From the NCBI GenBank assembly GCA_903884065.1, contig CAISDL010000074.1, positions 1 to 34,539 on the forward strand: a DNA stretch of 34,539 nt, written 5' to 3'. The notes under the pieces were generated by a model, which was not told the DNA's origin, made no database searches, and saw only the letters and a program-made list of their open reading frames with translations. The DNA is from an uncultured Actinomycetes bacterium. GTDB taxonomy: Bacteria; Actinomycetota; Actinomycetes; Mycobacteriales; Mycobacteriaceae. Of this stretch, positions 1 through 8,111 are shown one piece after another (position 1 is the first letter of the stretch; every line of letters begins with the position of its first letter). A program made the position numbers and the translations under genes.

Positions 1-120
1 CCGGCAAGCGTAGCGCGCGGCGAATCAGACAGGGCCGGCAAGCGTAGCGCGCGGCGAATCAGACAGGGCCGGCAAGCGTAGCGCGCGGCGAATCAGACAG
101 GGCCGGCAAGCGTAGCGCGG
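1..120. repeat. 34-bp perfect tandem repeat, 3.5 copies
   Basis: Three identical 34-bp units lie head to tail at 1-34, 35-68 and 69-102, followed by an 18-bp partial unit at 103-120. Each begins CCGGCAAGCGTAGCGCG and ends CAGACAGGG. There is no spacer, so it is not CRISPR. The array starts at the window edge and probably continues to the left. It stops one base before the stop codon of the MarR gene (122-124, minus strand), so it sits at the 3' end of that transcript. The AGCGTAGCG core recurs at 10819-10884. Confidence 0.9.
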
Positions 121-121
121 C

Positions 122-634
122 TCAGGGCCGTCCGATCTTACCGGCGGCTCCACTGGCTTTGACCGCGGCGCTCAGGCGCCGGCAGTTCTCCCCCATCGCG
201 GCAATCTGCGGACGGGTCAGCGGCGCAAGGAACCGTTGCCGGACCGCCTCGGCGTAGGTCACCATCGCCGCGGCCACGACGTCCCGGCCCTGGTCGGTGA
301 TGCTGGCAAGCACGCCGCGGCCGTCCTCGGGACTGGCCTGCCGTTGCACCAGGCCGGCATCCTCCAGTCGTCGGATCTGGCGGGTCACCCGACTGGGCAG
401 CGACAGCAGTTGCTCGGCGAGATCACCCATCCGGGTCGATCCGGTCTCGGACTCGTTGAGGATCGCCAGGAGTCGAACGTCGACCAGGTTGAGCTTGTGG
501 CCCTCCGACAGAGTCCGGTTCAGCGAACCGTAAAGCCGCAGTGCGGCATCCAGGAAGTTCTCCCAGGCGCGCTGTTCGGCAATGTCGAAGCCGGGCATCG
601 CATTAGCCGTACCTTCCCCTATGGTCCCACCCAT
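122..634 (-). CDS. MarR-family transcriptional regulator
   Basis: 170-aa winged-helix protein. The helix-turn-helix lies at about residues 69-97 (DLAEQLLSLPSRVTRQIRRL region) and the wing at 98-115 contains the D-x-R pair (D104, R106) typical of MarR proteins. N- and C-terminal helices would form the dimer interface. It is divergent from the quinone oxidoreductase at 700, the usual arrangement for a MarR repressor and its target, so autoregulation and control of that gene are likely; the ligand cannot be read from sequence. Start choice: a TACCAT -10 hexamer (641-646, minus) ends exactly 6 nt before the ATG at 634, which suits a leaderless transcript. An in-frame ATG at 598 is the alternative and would remove 12 residues. 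Confidence 0.88.
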   Translation of the reverse strand: MGGTIGEGTANAMPGFDIAEQRAWENFLDAALRLYGSLNRTLSEGHKLNLVDVRLLAILNESETGSTRMGDLAEQLLSLPSRVTRQIRRLEDAGLVQRQASPEDGRGVLASITDQGRDVVAAAMVTYAEAVRQRFLAPLTRPQIAAMGENCRRLSAAVKASGAAGKIGRP

Positions 635-640
635 GGGCCG

Positions 641-646
641 ATGGTA
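641..646 (-). promoter_or_regulatory. Candidate -10 of the MarR gene (leaderless)
   Basis: On the minus strand the hexamer reads TACCAT and is followed by exactly 6 nt and then the ATG at 634, so the predicted +1 is the A of the start codon. It fits the mycobacterial TANNNT -10. No clear -35 is visible. Confidence 0.5.
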
Positions 647-664
647 AAGGATCGTTCGGTCTGA

Positions 665-686
665 TCCGGGCTTTTTTCTCCCCGGA
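665..686. promoter_or_regulatory. Inverted repeat in the MarR/oxidoreductase intergenic region
   Basis: TCCGGG (665-670) and CCCGGA (681-686) are perfect 6-bp arms 10 nt apart. They lie immediately upstream of the -10 hexamer of the gene at 700, covering its -35 zone. A second, weaker pair, GGATC/GATCC (649-653/663-667), is adjacent. The position suits a MarR operator. That the MarR protein binds here is inference. Confidence 0.4.
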
Positions 687-687
687 G

Positions 688-693
688 TAACGT
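688..693 (+). promoter_or_regulatory. Candidate -10 of the quinone oxidoreductase gene (leaderless)
   Basis: TAACGT (TANNNT) is followed by 6 nt and then the ATG at 700. The predicted +1 coincides with the A of the start codon. No -35 is apparent. Confidence 0.5.
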
Positions 694-699
694 GGCCAT

Positions 700-1674
700 A
701 TGCGCGCCGTCGTCTCGGCTTCCGGTCAATTGGTGTGGCAGGAAGTGCCGGATGTCTCTGCCGGATGCGGCGAGGTGCTGATCAAGGTCCGGGCGGCGGG
801 GATCAACCGCGCAGACCTGCTGCAGGCCGCCGGGAAGTACCCGCCGCCGCCCGGCGCCAGCGCGACACTGGGCCTGGAAGTGTCCGGACAGATCTCAGAG
901 ATCGGTGACGATGTCGCCGATCTTGTTGTCGGACAAGAGGTTTGCGCATTACTGTCCGGGGGCGGGTATGCCGAATACGTCGCTGTGCCAGCAGCCCAGG
1001 TGATGCCGATTCCGGCCGGTGTCGCCGTGGAGGATGCTGCCGCGCTGCCCGAGGTCTCCTGCACGGTGTGGTCCAACCTGGTGATGACGGCTCGGCTGTC
1101 GGCGGGTGAGTTCGTCCTGCTGCACGGCGGCGCCAGCGGCATCGGCAGCCATGCGATTCAGGTCGCCCGGGCGCTGGGTGCACAGGTGGCCGTGACCGCC
1201 GGGGCGCCGGCAAAGCTGGAGCTGTGCGCGGGCCTCGGCGCTGAGGTGCTCATCGACTACCACGACGACGATTTCGTCGACCGGGTTCAGCGCGCCACCG
1301 GGGGTCGAGGCGCCGATCTCATCCTGGACGTTATGGGCGCCTCGTATCTGGAACGCAACCTGGCCGCACTGGCCCTCGACGGCCGACTGGTGATCATCGG
1401 CATGCAGGGCGGTGTCAAGGCCGAGGTGAACATCGGGACGCTGATCGGCAAGCGGTTGACCGTGCTCGGAACGGCGCTGCGCAACCGGCCGGTCGACGGC
1501 CCACATGGCAAGGGGGCCATCGTCGATGCCGTCGCGCAGTCGGTGTGGCCGATGATCGCCTCGGGGGCGGTCCGGCCCGTCATCGGCGCCCGCTATCCGA
1601 TCGCTCAGGCCGCCGAGGCACACCGGGCACTGGCGGCCGGCGAGACCTACGGCAAGGTGCTCCTGGACGTCTAG
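700..1674 (+). CDS. NAD(P)H:quinone oxidoreductase (zeta-crystallin/PIG3-like MDR)
   Basis: 324-aa zinc-independent medium-chain dehydrogenase/reductase. The N-terminal GroES-like domain contains the family segment AGINRADLLQ (residues 33-42) and the tyrosine-proline stretch after it. The Rossmann domain carries a glycine-rich nucleotide loop GGASGIG at 143-149. It has no zinc-ligand cysteine cluster. It probably reduces quinones or enones with NADPH in the cytosol. By position and sequence it corresponds to M. tuberculosis Rv3777. It is divergent from a MarR regulator and its leaderless-type promoter overlaps a candidate operator, so induction by a small electrophile or quinone is plausible (inference). 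It converges on the aminotransferase-like gene with a 60-nt gap. Confidence 0.9.
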   Translation: MRAVVSASGQLVWQEVPDVSAGCGEVLIKVRAAGINRADLLQAAGKYPPPPGASATLGLEVSGQISEIGDDVADLVVGQEVCALLSGGGYAEYVAVPAAQVMPIPAGVAVEDAAALPEVSCTVWSNLVMTARLSAGEFVLLHGGASGIGSHAIQVARALGAQVAVTAGAPAKLELCAGLGAEVLIDYHDDDFVDRVQRATGGRGADLILDVMGASYLERNLAALALDGRLVIIGMQGGVKAEVNIGTLIGKRLTVLGTALRNRPVDGPHGKGAIVDAVAQSVWPMIASGAVRPVIGARYPIAQAAEAHRALAAGETYGKVLLDV

Positions 1675-1734
1675 TCGAGTCGACGATGCCGCCGAGGAAC
1701 GAGGCGGAGGAGGAGCGAGACGAGCCAGTTCGGC

Positions 1735-2931
1735 TCAGCCCAGCGACGCCAGCGTCCGGACCAGATGATCGATCTCGGCCATGGTGGAGTAGTGCGCCAG
1801 ACCGAGGGTGACTGCACCACCGATCTCGTCGACGCCGATCAGGTCGAGAACCCGCGACGTCGCATTGCCGATGGCGAGCACCCCGTTGTCGGCGAGCCGC
1901 TGAACCACGCGCTCGGCGGGCACGCCGGTCACCACGAAGCTCAGTGCCGGGATGCGCACCGGCGGGTCGCCGATGAGGGTGACCAGTGGCAGCGACCGCA
2001 ACGAGGTGAGCAGGTACTCGAACAGTCCGTCGAGATAGTCCTGTGCGGATTCCATTGACTGCGCGAGTCTTTCGCGCCTGTCACCCTGAGCGTCCTCATC
2101 AAGTCCGGCGAGGTACTCCACGCTGGCGACCACCCCGGCCAGCAGGGCGTACTGATGGGCGCCGAGTTCGAGGCGGGCCGCTCCGCTGGCGGCGGGGTCG
2201 GTCGACACCGAACCGAACGTGTCGATGAGGCCGGGGTCGCGGAAGACCAGGGCTCCGATCGGTGGGCCGCCCCATGCGGCCGCGTTGACCGCCACCACAT
2301 CGGCCTCGACGACACCCATGTCGAGCAGTCGGTACGGCGCGGCCGCGGTGTGGTCGACGACCGTGAGACCACCTGCCTGGTGCACACGCGCGGCGACCGC
2401 CGCAACGTCGATGACGGTGCCGAGCGTCGAGGACGCCGACGGGATCGCCGCGATCCGGGTGCCGGAGGTGAGCAGGTCCTCCCACTGCCAGATCGGCAGT
2501 TCGCCGGTCTCGATGTCGACTTCGGCCCACTTCACCGTCGCGCCGAACCTGTCGGCCGCACGCAGCCAGGGTGCGATATTGGCCTCGTCGTCGAGCCTGC
2601 TCACGACCAACTCGTTCCCCAGCCCGGCCCGGGTGGAGCAGATGTCGGCCAGTAAGGCGAGCAGGACGGCGCGGTCGGCGCCGAGGACGACGCCGGCCGG
2701 GTCGGCGTTGACCAGATCGGCGACCGCGCGGCGGGCCGCCTCCAGAAGAGTGGCACTGCGTTGTGCCGTCGGATGCGAACTGTGAACGTTGGCCGAAACA
2801 CTGCGGAACGCCGTCGAGACGGTGCTGGCCACCGATTCCGGGATCACCATGCCGGCGGGGGCGTCGAAACGCATCCACCCGTCTCCGAGCGCCGGGTGGA
2901 GCCCACGCACGCGCGCGACGTCGTATGCCAC
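1735..2931 (-). CDS. Class V aminotransferase/cysteine desulfurase-like protein lacking the PLP lysine (Rv3778c-like)
   Basis: 398 aa from a GTG at 2931, the length I recall for Rv3778c; GAAGG lies about 7 nt upstream. The open frame continues upstream to 3573, but that part overlaps the next gene antisense. The fold-type I core is clear: FDAPAG near the N-terminus, VVDHTAAAP at about 191-199 with D193 as the expected cofactor-ring aspartate, and a [10 protein letters not shown] strand at 221-230. In cysteine desulfurases the Schiff-base lysine lies just before the G-P-x-G-I-G-like turn (S-x-x-K). Here that segment reads NAAAWGG and the equivalent residue is A219 (codon GCA, 2275-2277). The only lysine in the whole protein is K134, in a different strand. 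It may therefore not form an internal aldimine. Function is unknown. It is divergent from the Rv3779-like gene. Confidence 0.85.
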   Translation of the reverse strand: MAYDVARVRGLHPALGDGWMRFDAPAGMVIPESVASTVSTAFRSVSANVHSSHPTAQRSATLLEAARRAVADLVNADPAGVVLGADRAVLLALLADICSTRAGLGNELVVSRLDDEANIAPWLRAADRFGATVKWAEVDIETGELPIWQWEDLLTSGTRIAAIPSASSTLGTVIDVAAVAARVHQAGGLTVVDHTAAAPYRLLDMGVVEADVVAVNAAAWGGPPIGALVFRDPGLIDTFGSVSTDPAASGAARLELGAHQYALLAGVVASVEYLAGLDEDAQGDRRERLAQSMESAQDYLDGLFEYLLTSLRSLPLVTLIGDPPVRIPALSFVVTGVPAERVVQRLADNGVLAIGNATSRVLDLIGVDEIGGAVTLGLAHYSTMAEIDHLVRTLASLG

Positions 2932-3027
2932 CGCACCACCTTCGACCCGGCCCCGGACTGCGCGGGACCCGACGACACCGTGTAACCCGCCCGGCGGCGA
3001 TCCCGATCGCGTCACCATACTAGGGCA

Positions 3028-4983
3028 GTGAACTTCGGCTCCGGAGTCCTGATCGCGGTTTTGCTGCTGACCGCGCCCGGTGCCATCCTCGCGCGCGCCG
3101 CGGGCCTTCGGTGGCCGCTGGCCGTCGCCGTCGCACCGGTGCTCACCTACGGACTCGTCGCGCTGGCCATCGTTCCATTCGGCGCGATCGGCATCCCGTG
3201 GAACGCGTTGAGCGCAGCCGCCGCTCTGGTCGCCGTGAGCGGCCTGCTGTTCGGATTTCGGGTTTTGCTGACGCGCCGACGCGGGGCTCCTCCGGCCGCG
3301 CAGAGGGGCGGACTGGATGTCGCTGCCCTGACCGCCGGGGTTGGGGTGGTGGTCGGTGCGCTCTTGATCGGCGTGGCCGCATGGCGCGGCATCCCCCAAT
3401 GGCAATCGATCCCGAGCAACTGGGACGCCGTGTGGCACGCGAACACCGTGCGCTGGATTCTGGAGACCGGCCAGGCCTCCCCCACCCACATGGGCGAACT
3501 GCGCAACGTCGAGACCAAGGCTGCGCTCTACTACCCGTCGGCGTTCCACGCTCTGGCCGCGGTACTGGCCCAACTGACCGCCGCAGCCCCGACTACCGCC
3601 TACACCCTGAGCTCACTGGCCGCGGCGGTGTGGTTGTTCCCGCTCAGCGCCGCCTTGCTCACCTGGCACCTGTTGATCGGCCGGACCACCCGGTGGCGCA
3701 CGGCCGGCGCGGCGGCCACCGCGGCGGGCCTGTCGGCGTCGTTCACCGCCGTTCCCTACGTGGAGTTCGGCACCGCGTCGATGCCCAACATGGCCGGGTA
3801 CGGCATTGCGGTGCCGGCGTTCGTGTTGGTGACCTCGACCCTGGCGCACCGCGACCGCATCCCACTCGCCGTCATCTCGGTGGTCGCCGTGTTCTCGGTA
3901 CACATCACCGCAGGCATCGTGCTGGTGACCTTCCTGACCGCATGGTGGCTTCTCGACGCGCTCCGCAGGCCGGTCCGCGGCCGGGCCGCCGATGCCGCAA
4001 CATGCGCGATGATCGCGGTCCCCAGCCTGGCGGTGCTGTTGACCCAGTTCCTCGGCGTGCTGCAGCAAGCCGAAATCATCACCGGCCACGAGTTCCTGAC
4101 GTACGAGGGACGTAGGAAGGGCCTGTTCGACGCGGTGGTCCAGCACACCCGCCACCTCAACGACTTCCCCATTCAGAACATCCTCATCGCGTTGGCGGGC
4201 ACCGGATTCCTGTTCCTGCTGTACCGGCGCATCTGGTGGCCGGCCGCGGTGTGGCTGCTGCTGGTGGTCTCGATCGTCTACTCCTCGGCACCGTTCTCCG
4301 GGCCGATCGGAGCCGTCGTCCGCGGTTACAGCGAACTGTTCTACAGCGACCCGCGCCGGCTGTCCGGAGTGGTGACGCTGCTGTACACGCCGATGGCCGG
4401 GGTGGCGCTGTTCTGGATATGCCTGCTGGTGACGACCTGGGCCCGGCGGCTGAGCCGCACGCTCGGCCGGGACCCCGGCAGCCGGTTCTGGGCCGGCGCC
4501 ACCGCCGCCCTGTTGTTCGCCGCCTGCTCCGGCCTGGCCTGGCACTACCTTCCGCCCCACCGCTTCCTGATGGGCGACAAGTACGACCAGGTGATCGTCG
4601 GCGACAAGGATCTCGAGGCGTTCGCGTACCTGGCTCAGTTGCCCGAAGCGCGGAACACCGTGATCGGTAACGCAAACGTCGACGGCACCGCGTGGATGTA
4701 CGCCGTCGCCGGCCTGCACCCGCTGTGGACGCACTACGACTATCCGGTTCAGCAGGGCCCCGGCTACAACCGGTTCGTCTTCTGGGCCTACGCCGACGAC
4801 GCCGACCGCGATCCCCGGGTCGCCGCCGCGGTGCGCGCACTGAACATCAAATATGTGCTCATCAGCAGCCCCGTCGTCCGCGGGTTCGTCATGCCCGATG
4901 GGCTAGTTTCACTAGACAGGTCGACGTCGTGGTCCAAGATCTACGACAACGGCACAGCCCGCATCTACGAATGGCGCGGATAA
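3028..4983 (+). CDS. GT-C membrane glycosyltransferase (Rv3779-like)
   Basis: 651-aa polytopic protein with about 12-13 hydrophobic segments over residues 1-500 and a soluble, probably extracytoplasmic C-terminal part (about 505-651). The first large loop carries [13 protein letters not shown] with D133, the position expected for the acidic catalytic motif of GT-C enzymes that use polyprenyl-phosphate sugars. The M. tuberculosis counterpart Rv3779 has been linked in the literature both to polyprenyl-phospho-mannose formation and to adding galactosamine to arabinogalactan; the sequence alone does not decide between them. Start GTG 3028 is preceded by CATACT ending 6 nt upstream, a weak leaderless-type -10. 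It heads a co-directional run; the Bpa gene follows within a few tens of nt. Confidence 0.85.
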   Translation: MNFGSGVLIAVLLLTAPGAILARAAGLRWPLAVAVAPVLTYGLVALAIVPFGAIGIPWNALSAAAALVAVSGLLFGFRVLLTRRRGAPPAAQRGGLDVAALTAGVGVVVGALLIGVAAWRGIPQWQSIPSNWDAVWHANTVRWILETGQASPTHMGELRNVETKAALYYPSAFHALAAVLAQLTAAAPTTAYTLSSLAAAVWLFPLSAALLTWHLLIGRTTRWRTAGAAATAAGLSASFTAVPYVEFGTASMPNMAGYGIAVPAFVLVTSTLAHRDRIPLAVISVVAVFSVHITAGIVLVTFLTAWWLLDALRRPVRGRAADAATCAMIAVPSLAVLLTQFLGVLQQAEIITGHEFLTYEGRRKGLFDAVVQHTRHLNDFPIQNILIALAGTGFLFLLYRRIWWPAAVWLLLVVSIVYSSAPFSGPIGAVVRGYSELFYSDPRRLSGVVTLLYTPMAGVALFWICLLVTTWARRLSRTLGRDPGSRFWAGATAALLFAACSGLAWHYLPPHRFLMGDKYDQVIVGDKDLEAFAYLAQLPEARNTVIGNANVDGTAWMYAVAGLHPLWTHYDYPVQQGPGYNRFVFWAYADDADRDPRVAAAVRALNIKYVLISSPVVRGFVMPDGLVSLDRSTSWSKIYDNGTARIYEWRG

Positions 4984-5023
4984 CCGGATGCTCACCGAGG
5001 AATACGAGGGACTGCTCACTCCC

Positions 5024-5527
5024 ATGACAGCGAACCCCGACGACGACAACATCGAGGTGCTGCCCGGCCTGGCGGCCGACTCGACGGCGGCCGATGCGCA
5101 GCGCTCGGTGACCGACCTGGTCGAACAGCCCGCCAAGGTGATGCGGATCGGCACCATGATCAAGCAACTGCTCGAAGAGGTGAAAGCCGCACCACTGGAC
5201 GACGCCAGCCGCACCCGACTGCGCGAGATCCACGCGACCAGCATCACCGAACTCGAGGAGGGTCTGGCACCGGAGCTTCGGGAGGAACTCCAGCGGCTGG
5301 CGCTGCCCTTCACCGAGGACTCCGTGCCCTCGGACGCCGAGTTGCGCATCGCGCAGGCCCAGTTGGTCGGCTGGCTGGAGGGCCTGTTCCACGGCATCCA
5401 GACCGCCTTGTTCGCCCAGCAGATGGCAGCGCGCGCACAGTTGGAGCAGATGCGCCAGGGGGAACTGCCGCCCGGAATCGCTCAGCCCGGGGGCGCGGCC
5501 GCCCACGGGACCGGGCAGTACCTCTAG
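5024..5527 (+). CDS. bpa: Bacterial proteasome activator Bpa/PafE
   Basis: 167 aa. The protein matches Rv3780 through the four-helix core (LVEQPAKVMRIGTMIKQLL to FAQQMAARAQLEQMRQG) and ends in GQYL, the C-terminal motif known to dock into the alpha-ring pockets of the 20S proteasome. Bpa forms a dodecameric ring and opens the gate without ATP, feeding unfolded proteins and the repressor HspR to the proteasome. The acidic N-terminus (NPDDDNIEVL) matches the DDDD-VEV start of the M. tuberculosis protein, which supports ATG 5024. An in-frame ATG at 4988, 4 nt after the previous stop, would add 12 residues and cannot be excluded. It is odd to find a proteostasis gene inside a cell-wall operon, but the arrangement is conserved with M. 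tuberculosis. Confidence 0.92.
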   Translation: MTANPDDDNIEVLPGLAADSTAADAQRSVTDLVEQPAKVMRIGTMIKQLLEEVKAAPLDDASRTRLREIHATSITELEEGLAPELREELQRLALPFTEDSVPSDAELRIAQAQLVGWLEGLFHGIQTALFAQQMAARAQLEQMRQGELPPGIAQPGGAAAHGTGQYL

Positions 5528-5541
5528 TCCACGCCCGGACG

Positions 5542-6351
5542 ATGGCATCCGACGCCTACATCGAGACCCGCGACGCCTGGGTCGAGTTCCCGATCTTCGA
5601 CGCCAAGACGCGTTCGCTCAAGAAGGCATTCCTGGGCAAGGCCGGCGGAACGATCGGGCGCAACGCGGACAACGTGGTGGTCATCGAGGCGCTGCGCGAC
5701 ATCACGATGACGCTGAAGATGGGCGACCGGGTCGGCCTCGTCGGCCACAACGGCGCGGGTAAGTCGACGCTGCTGCGGCTGTTGTCGGGCATCTACGAAC
5801 CGACCCGCGGGCGAACCGTCATCAGGGGCCGGGTGGCGCCGGTCTTCGATCTCGGCGTCGGAATGGACCCGGAGATCACCGGCTACGAGAACATCATCAT
5901 CCGCGGTCTCTTCCTGGGCCAGACCCGCAAGCAGATGCAGTCCAAGGTCGACGAGATCGCCGAGTTCACCGAGTTGGGCGAGTACCTGTCCATGCCGCTG
6001 CGCACCTACTCGACGGGTATGCGGGTCCGGCTCGCCATGGGAGTGGTCACCAGCATCGACCCGGAGATCCTGTTGCTCGACGAGGGCATCGGGGCGGTCG
6101 ACGCCGAATTCCTCAAGAAGGCGCAGGTCCGGTTGCAGGCGCTCGTGGAGCGGTCCGGAATCCTGGTATTCGCAAGCCATTCCAACGAATTCCTGGCCCG
6201 GCTGTGCAAGACCGCCATGTGGATCGACCACGGCACCGTAAGACTCCATGGCGGTATCGAGGAAGTGGTCCGGGCCTACGAGGGCGAAGACGCCGCGCGT
6301 CACGTCCGGGAAGTGCTGGCAGAGCACGCCGGCGATTGGTCCACCCCGTGA
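5542..6351 (+). CDS. wzt: ABC transporter ATP-binding protein Wzt (galactan export; Rv3781/RfbE)
   Basis: 269-aa nucleotide-binding protein. Walker A GHNGAGKS is at 68-75, the signature YSTGM at 156-160, Walker B ILLLDE at 176-181 and the switch histidine at H213 (ASHS). It is the short polysaccharide-export type, without the C-terminal carbohydrate-binding domain of O-antigen Wzt proteins. With the permease at 7271 it should form the transporter shown in mycobacteria to move lipid-linked galactan across the plasma membrane. Its TGA overlaps the GTG of glfT1 by 4 nt (6348-6351), so the two are translationally coupled. Confidence 0.93.
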   Translation: MASDAYIETRDAWVEFPIFDAKTRSLKKAFLGKAGGTIGRNADNVVVIEALRDITMTLKMGDRVGLVGHNGAGKSTLLRLLSGIYEPTRGRTVIRGRVAPVFDLGVGMDPEITGYENIIIRGLFLGQTRKQMQSKVDEIAEFTELGEYLSMPLRTYSTGMRVRLAMGVVTSIDPEILLLDEGIGAVDAEFLKKAQVRLQALVERSGILVFASHSNEFLARLCKTAMWIDHGTVRLHGGIEEVVRAYEGEDAARHVREVLAEHAGDWSTP

Positions 6352-7274
6352 CCGACCTGGTCTGCGCCGTCGTCGTCACCCACCGCAGACCCGACGAGTT
6401 GGCCACGTCGCTGCGCATCGTGACCACCCAGAGCCGGATGATCGACCACCTGATCGTCGTCGACAACGACTTCGGCGACAGCGCGGGGGACGACCGGGTC
6501 CGCGACCTGGTCTCCGCGCAACCGGTACCGACGACATACCTCGGATCACACCGGAACCTCGGTGGTGCAGGCGGTTTCGCGCTGGGCATGCTGCACGCGC
6601 TGGCACTGGGAGCCGACTGGGTGTGGCTGGCCGACGACGACGGCCGGCCCCGCGACACCGAAGTGCTCGCCACCCTGCTCCATTGCGCACAGCGGCACAA
6701 TCTGGCGGAGGTCTCGCCGATGGTGTGCTCCCTCGATGATCCCGACCGCCTGGCCTTCCCGCTGCGCCGGGGACTCGCCTGGCGGCGCCGGACCGACGAA
6801 CTCCGCACCGACGGTCCGGGCCAGGATCTGCTGCCCGGGATCGCCTCGCTGTTCAACGGCGCATTGTTCCGGGCTGAAACCATTGTGGCCGTCGGCGTTC
6901 CGGACATCCGGCTGTTCATCCGCGGCGACGAGGTCGAGGTGCACCGACGACTGGTACGCAGTGGCCTGCCGTTCGGCACCTGCCTGGACACCGTCTACCT
7001 TCATCCCTACGGCAGCGACGAGTTCAAGCCCATTCTCGGCGGCCGGATGCACACCCAGTACCCCGACGATCCGGTCAAGCGGTTCTTCACCTACCGCAAT
7101 CGGGGCTACGTGCTGGCCCAACCGGGTCTGCGCAAGCTACTGCCCCAGGAATGGCTTCGCTTCGGCTGGTACTTCCTGGTGACGCGCCGCGATCCGGCCG
7201 GTCTGCGGGAATGGATCCGGTTGCGCCGCTTGGGCCGTCACGAACACTTCGGCCCTCCCGGGAGCAGCGGATGA
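6348..7274 (+). CDS. glfT1: Galactofuranosyltransferase GlfT1
   Basis: 308-aa GT2-fold enzyme, very close to the recalled Rv3782. It transfers the first galactofuranose residues from UDP-Galf to the decaprenyl-PP-GlcNAc-Rha linker on the cytoplasmic face, starting galactan. Visible features: an N-terminal AVVVTHRRPDEL strand/loop, VVDND at 37-41, the donor-binding NLGGAGGF at 70-77, the metal-binding D-D-D triad at 96-98 (WLADDDG) and the conserved FIRGDEVE segment in the acceptor half. GTG 6348 is chosen because it overlaps the upstream TGA and gives the family N-terminus; a longer open frame to 6204 lies inside wzt. The 3' end overlaps the permease start (7271-7274), leaving the enzyme between the two halves of the exporter. 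Confidence 0.94.
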   Translation: MTDLVCAVVVTHRRPDELATSLRIVTTQSRMIDHLIVVDNDFGDSAGDDRVRDLVSAQPVPTTYLGSHRNLGGAGGFALGMLHALALGADWVWLADDDGRPRDTEVLATLLHCAQRHNLAEVSPMVCSLDDPDRLAFPLRRGLAWRRRTDELRTDGPGQDLLPGIASLFNGALFRAETIVAVGVPDIRLFIRGDEVEVHRRLVRSGLPFGTCLDTVYLHPYGSDEFKPILGGRMHTQYPDDPVKRFFTYRNRGYVLAQPGLRKLLPQEWLRFGWYFLVTRRDPAGLREWIRLRRLGRHEHFGPPGSSG

Positions 7275-8101
7275 CCATCATCGAGGCGGCCAACCAGTCC
7301 AAGACGTTCAACCGCGCGTGGGGCGATTTGATCGACGGGTTCCGCAAGCGCGAACTGTGGCTGCACCTGGGCTGGCAGGACATCAAGCAGAAGTACCGCC
7401 GGTCGGTGCTCGGCCCGTTCTGGATCACCATCGCCACCGGCACCACCGCGGTGGCGATGGGACTGCTCTACGCCAAGCTGTTCAAACTCCCTCTTTCCGA
7501 GCACCTTCCGTACGTGACGCTGGGTTTGATCATCTGGAACATGATCAACGCCTCGATCCTTGAGGGCTCGGAGGTGTTCATCGCCAATGAGGGCCTCATC
7601 AAACAACTTCCGACCCCACTGAGCGTGCACGTCTACCGGCTGGTGTGGCGGCAGATGATCCTGTTCGCCCACAACATCGTCATCTTCGTGGTGATCGCGA
7701 TCGTCTATCCCAAGCCGTGGTCGTGGGCGGACCTGACGGTGTTGCCGGCGCTGTTTCTGATCATGCTCAATTGCGTGTGGGTGTCGTTCTGCTTCGGGAT
7801 TCTGGCGACCCGCTACCGCGATATCGGTCCGCTGCTGGCTGCGCTGGTGCAGTTGCTGTTCTTCATGACGCCGATCATCTGGAACGCCGAGACCCTCGAG
7901 CAGCAGGGGGCCGGGAAGTACTGGCGGATCATCGAACTCAATCCGCTGCTGCACTACCTGGACATCCTGCGTGCGCCGTTGTTGGGTGCGCATCAGGAGC
8001 CGCGGCACTGGTATGTGGTGATCGCGCTGACGGTGCTCGGCTGGTGTGCGGCCGCGCTGGCCTTGAAGCAGTTCCGGGCGCGGGTTCCGTACTGGGTCTG
8101 A
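7271..8101 (+). CDS. wzm: ABC transporter permease Wzm (galactan export; Rv3783/RfbD)
   Basis: 276-aa ABC-2 type permease with six hydrophobic segments. The N-terminal cytoplasmic helix and coupling segment (LGWQDIKQKYRRSVLGPFW) and the VSFCFGILATRYRDIGPLL stretch are typical of polysaccharide and lipopolysaccharide export permeases. It pairs with Wzt encoded upstream to translocate lipid-linked galactan. ATG 7271 overlaps the glfT1 stop (ATGA). It is the last gene of the co-directional run that starts at 3028. The next gene converges on it with only 10 nt between stop codons, leaving no room for a separate terminator. Confidence 0.93.
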   Translation: MTIIEAANQSKTFNRAWGDLIDGFRKRELWLHLGWQDIKQKYRRSVLGPFWITIATGTTAVAMGLLYAKLFKLPLSEHLPYVTLGLIIWNMINASILEGSEVFIANEGLIKQLPTPLSVHVYRLVWRQMILFAHNIVIFVVIAIVYPKPWSWADLTVLPALFLIMLNCVWVSFCFGILATRYRDIGPLLAALVQLLFFMTPIIWNAETLEQQGAGKYWRIIELNPLLHYLDILRAPLLGAHQEPRHWYVVIALTVLGWCAAALALKQFRARVPYWV

Positions 8102-8111
8102 GCGTGCCGCC

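Noticed and set aside
1..120. CRISPR array
   Set aside because: Units are directly adjacent with no spacers and no cas genes are nearby; it is a simple tandem repeat.
1735..3573. 612-aa version of the aminotransferase-like protein
   Set aside because: The N-terminal 214 residues are low-complexity, overlap the Rv3779-like gene antisense and resemble a high-GC shadow. GTG 2931 has a ribosome site and gives the family length.
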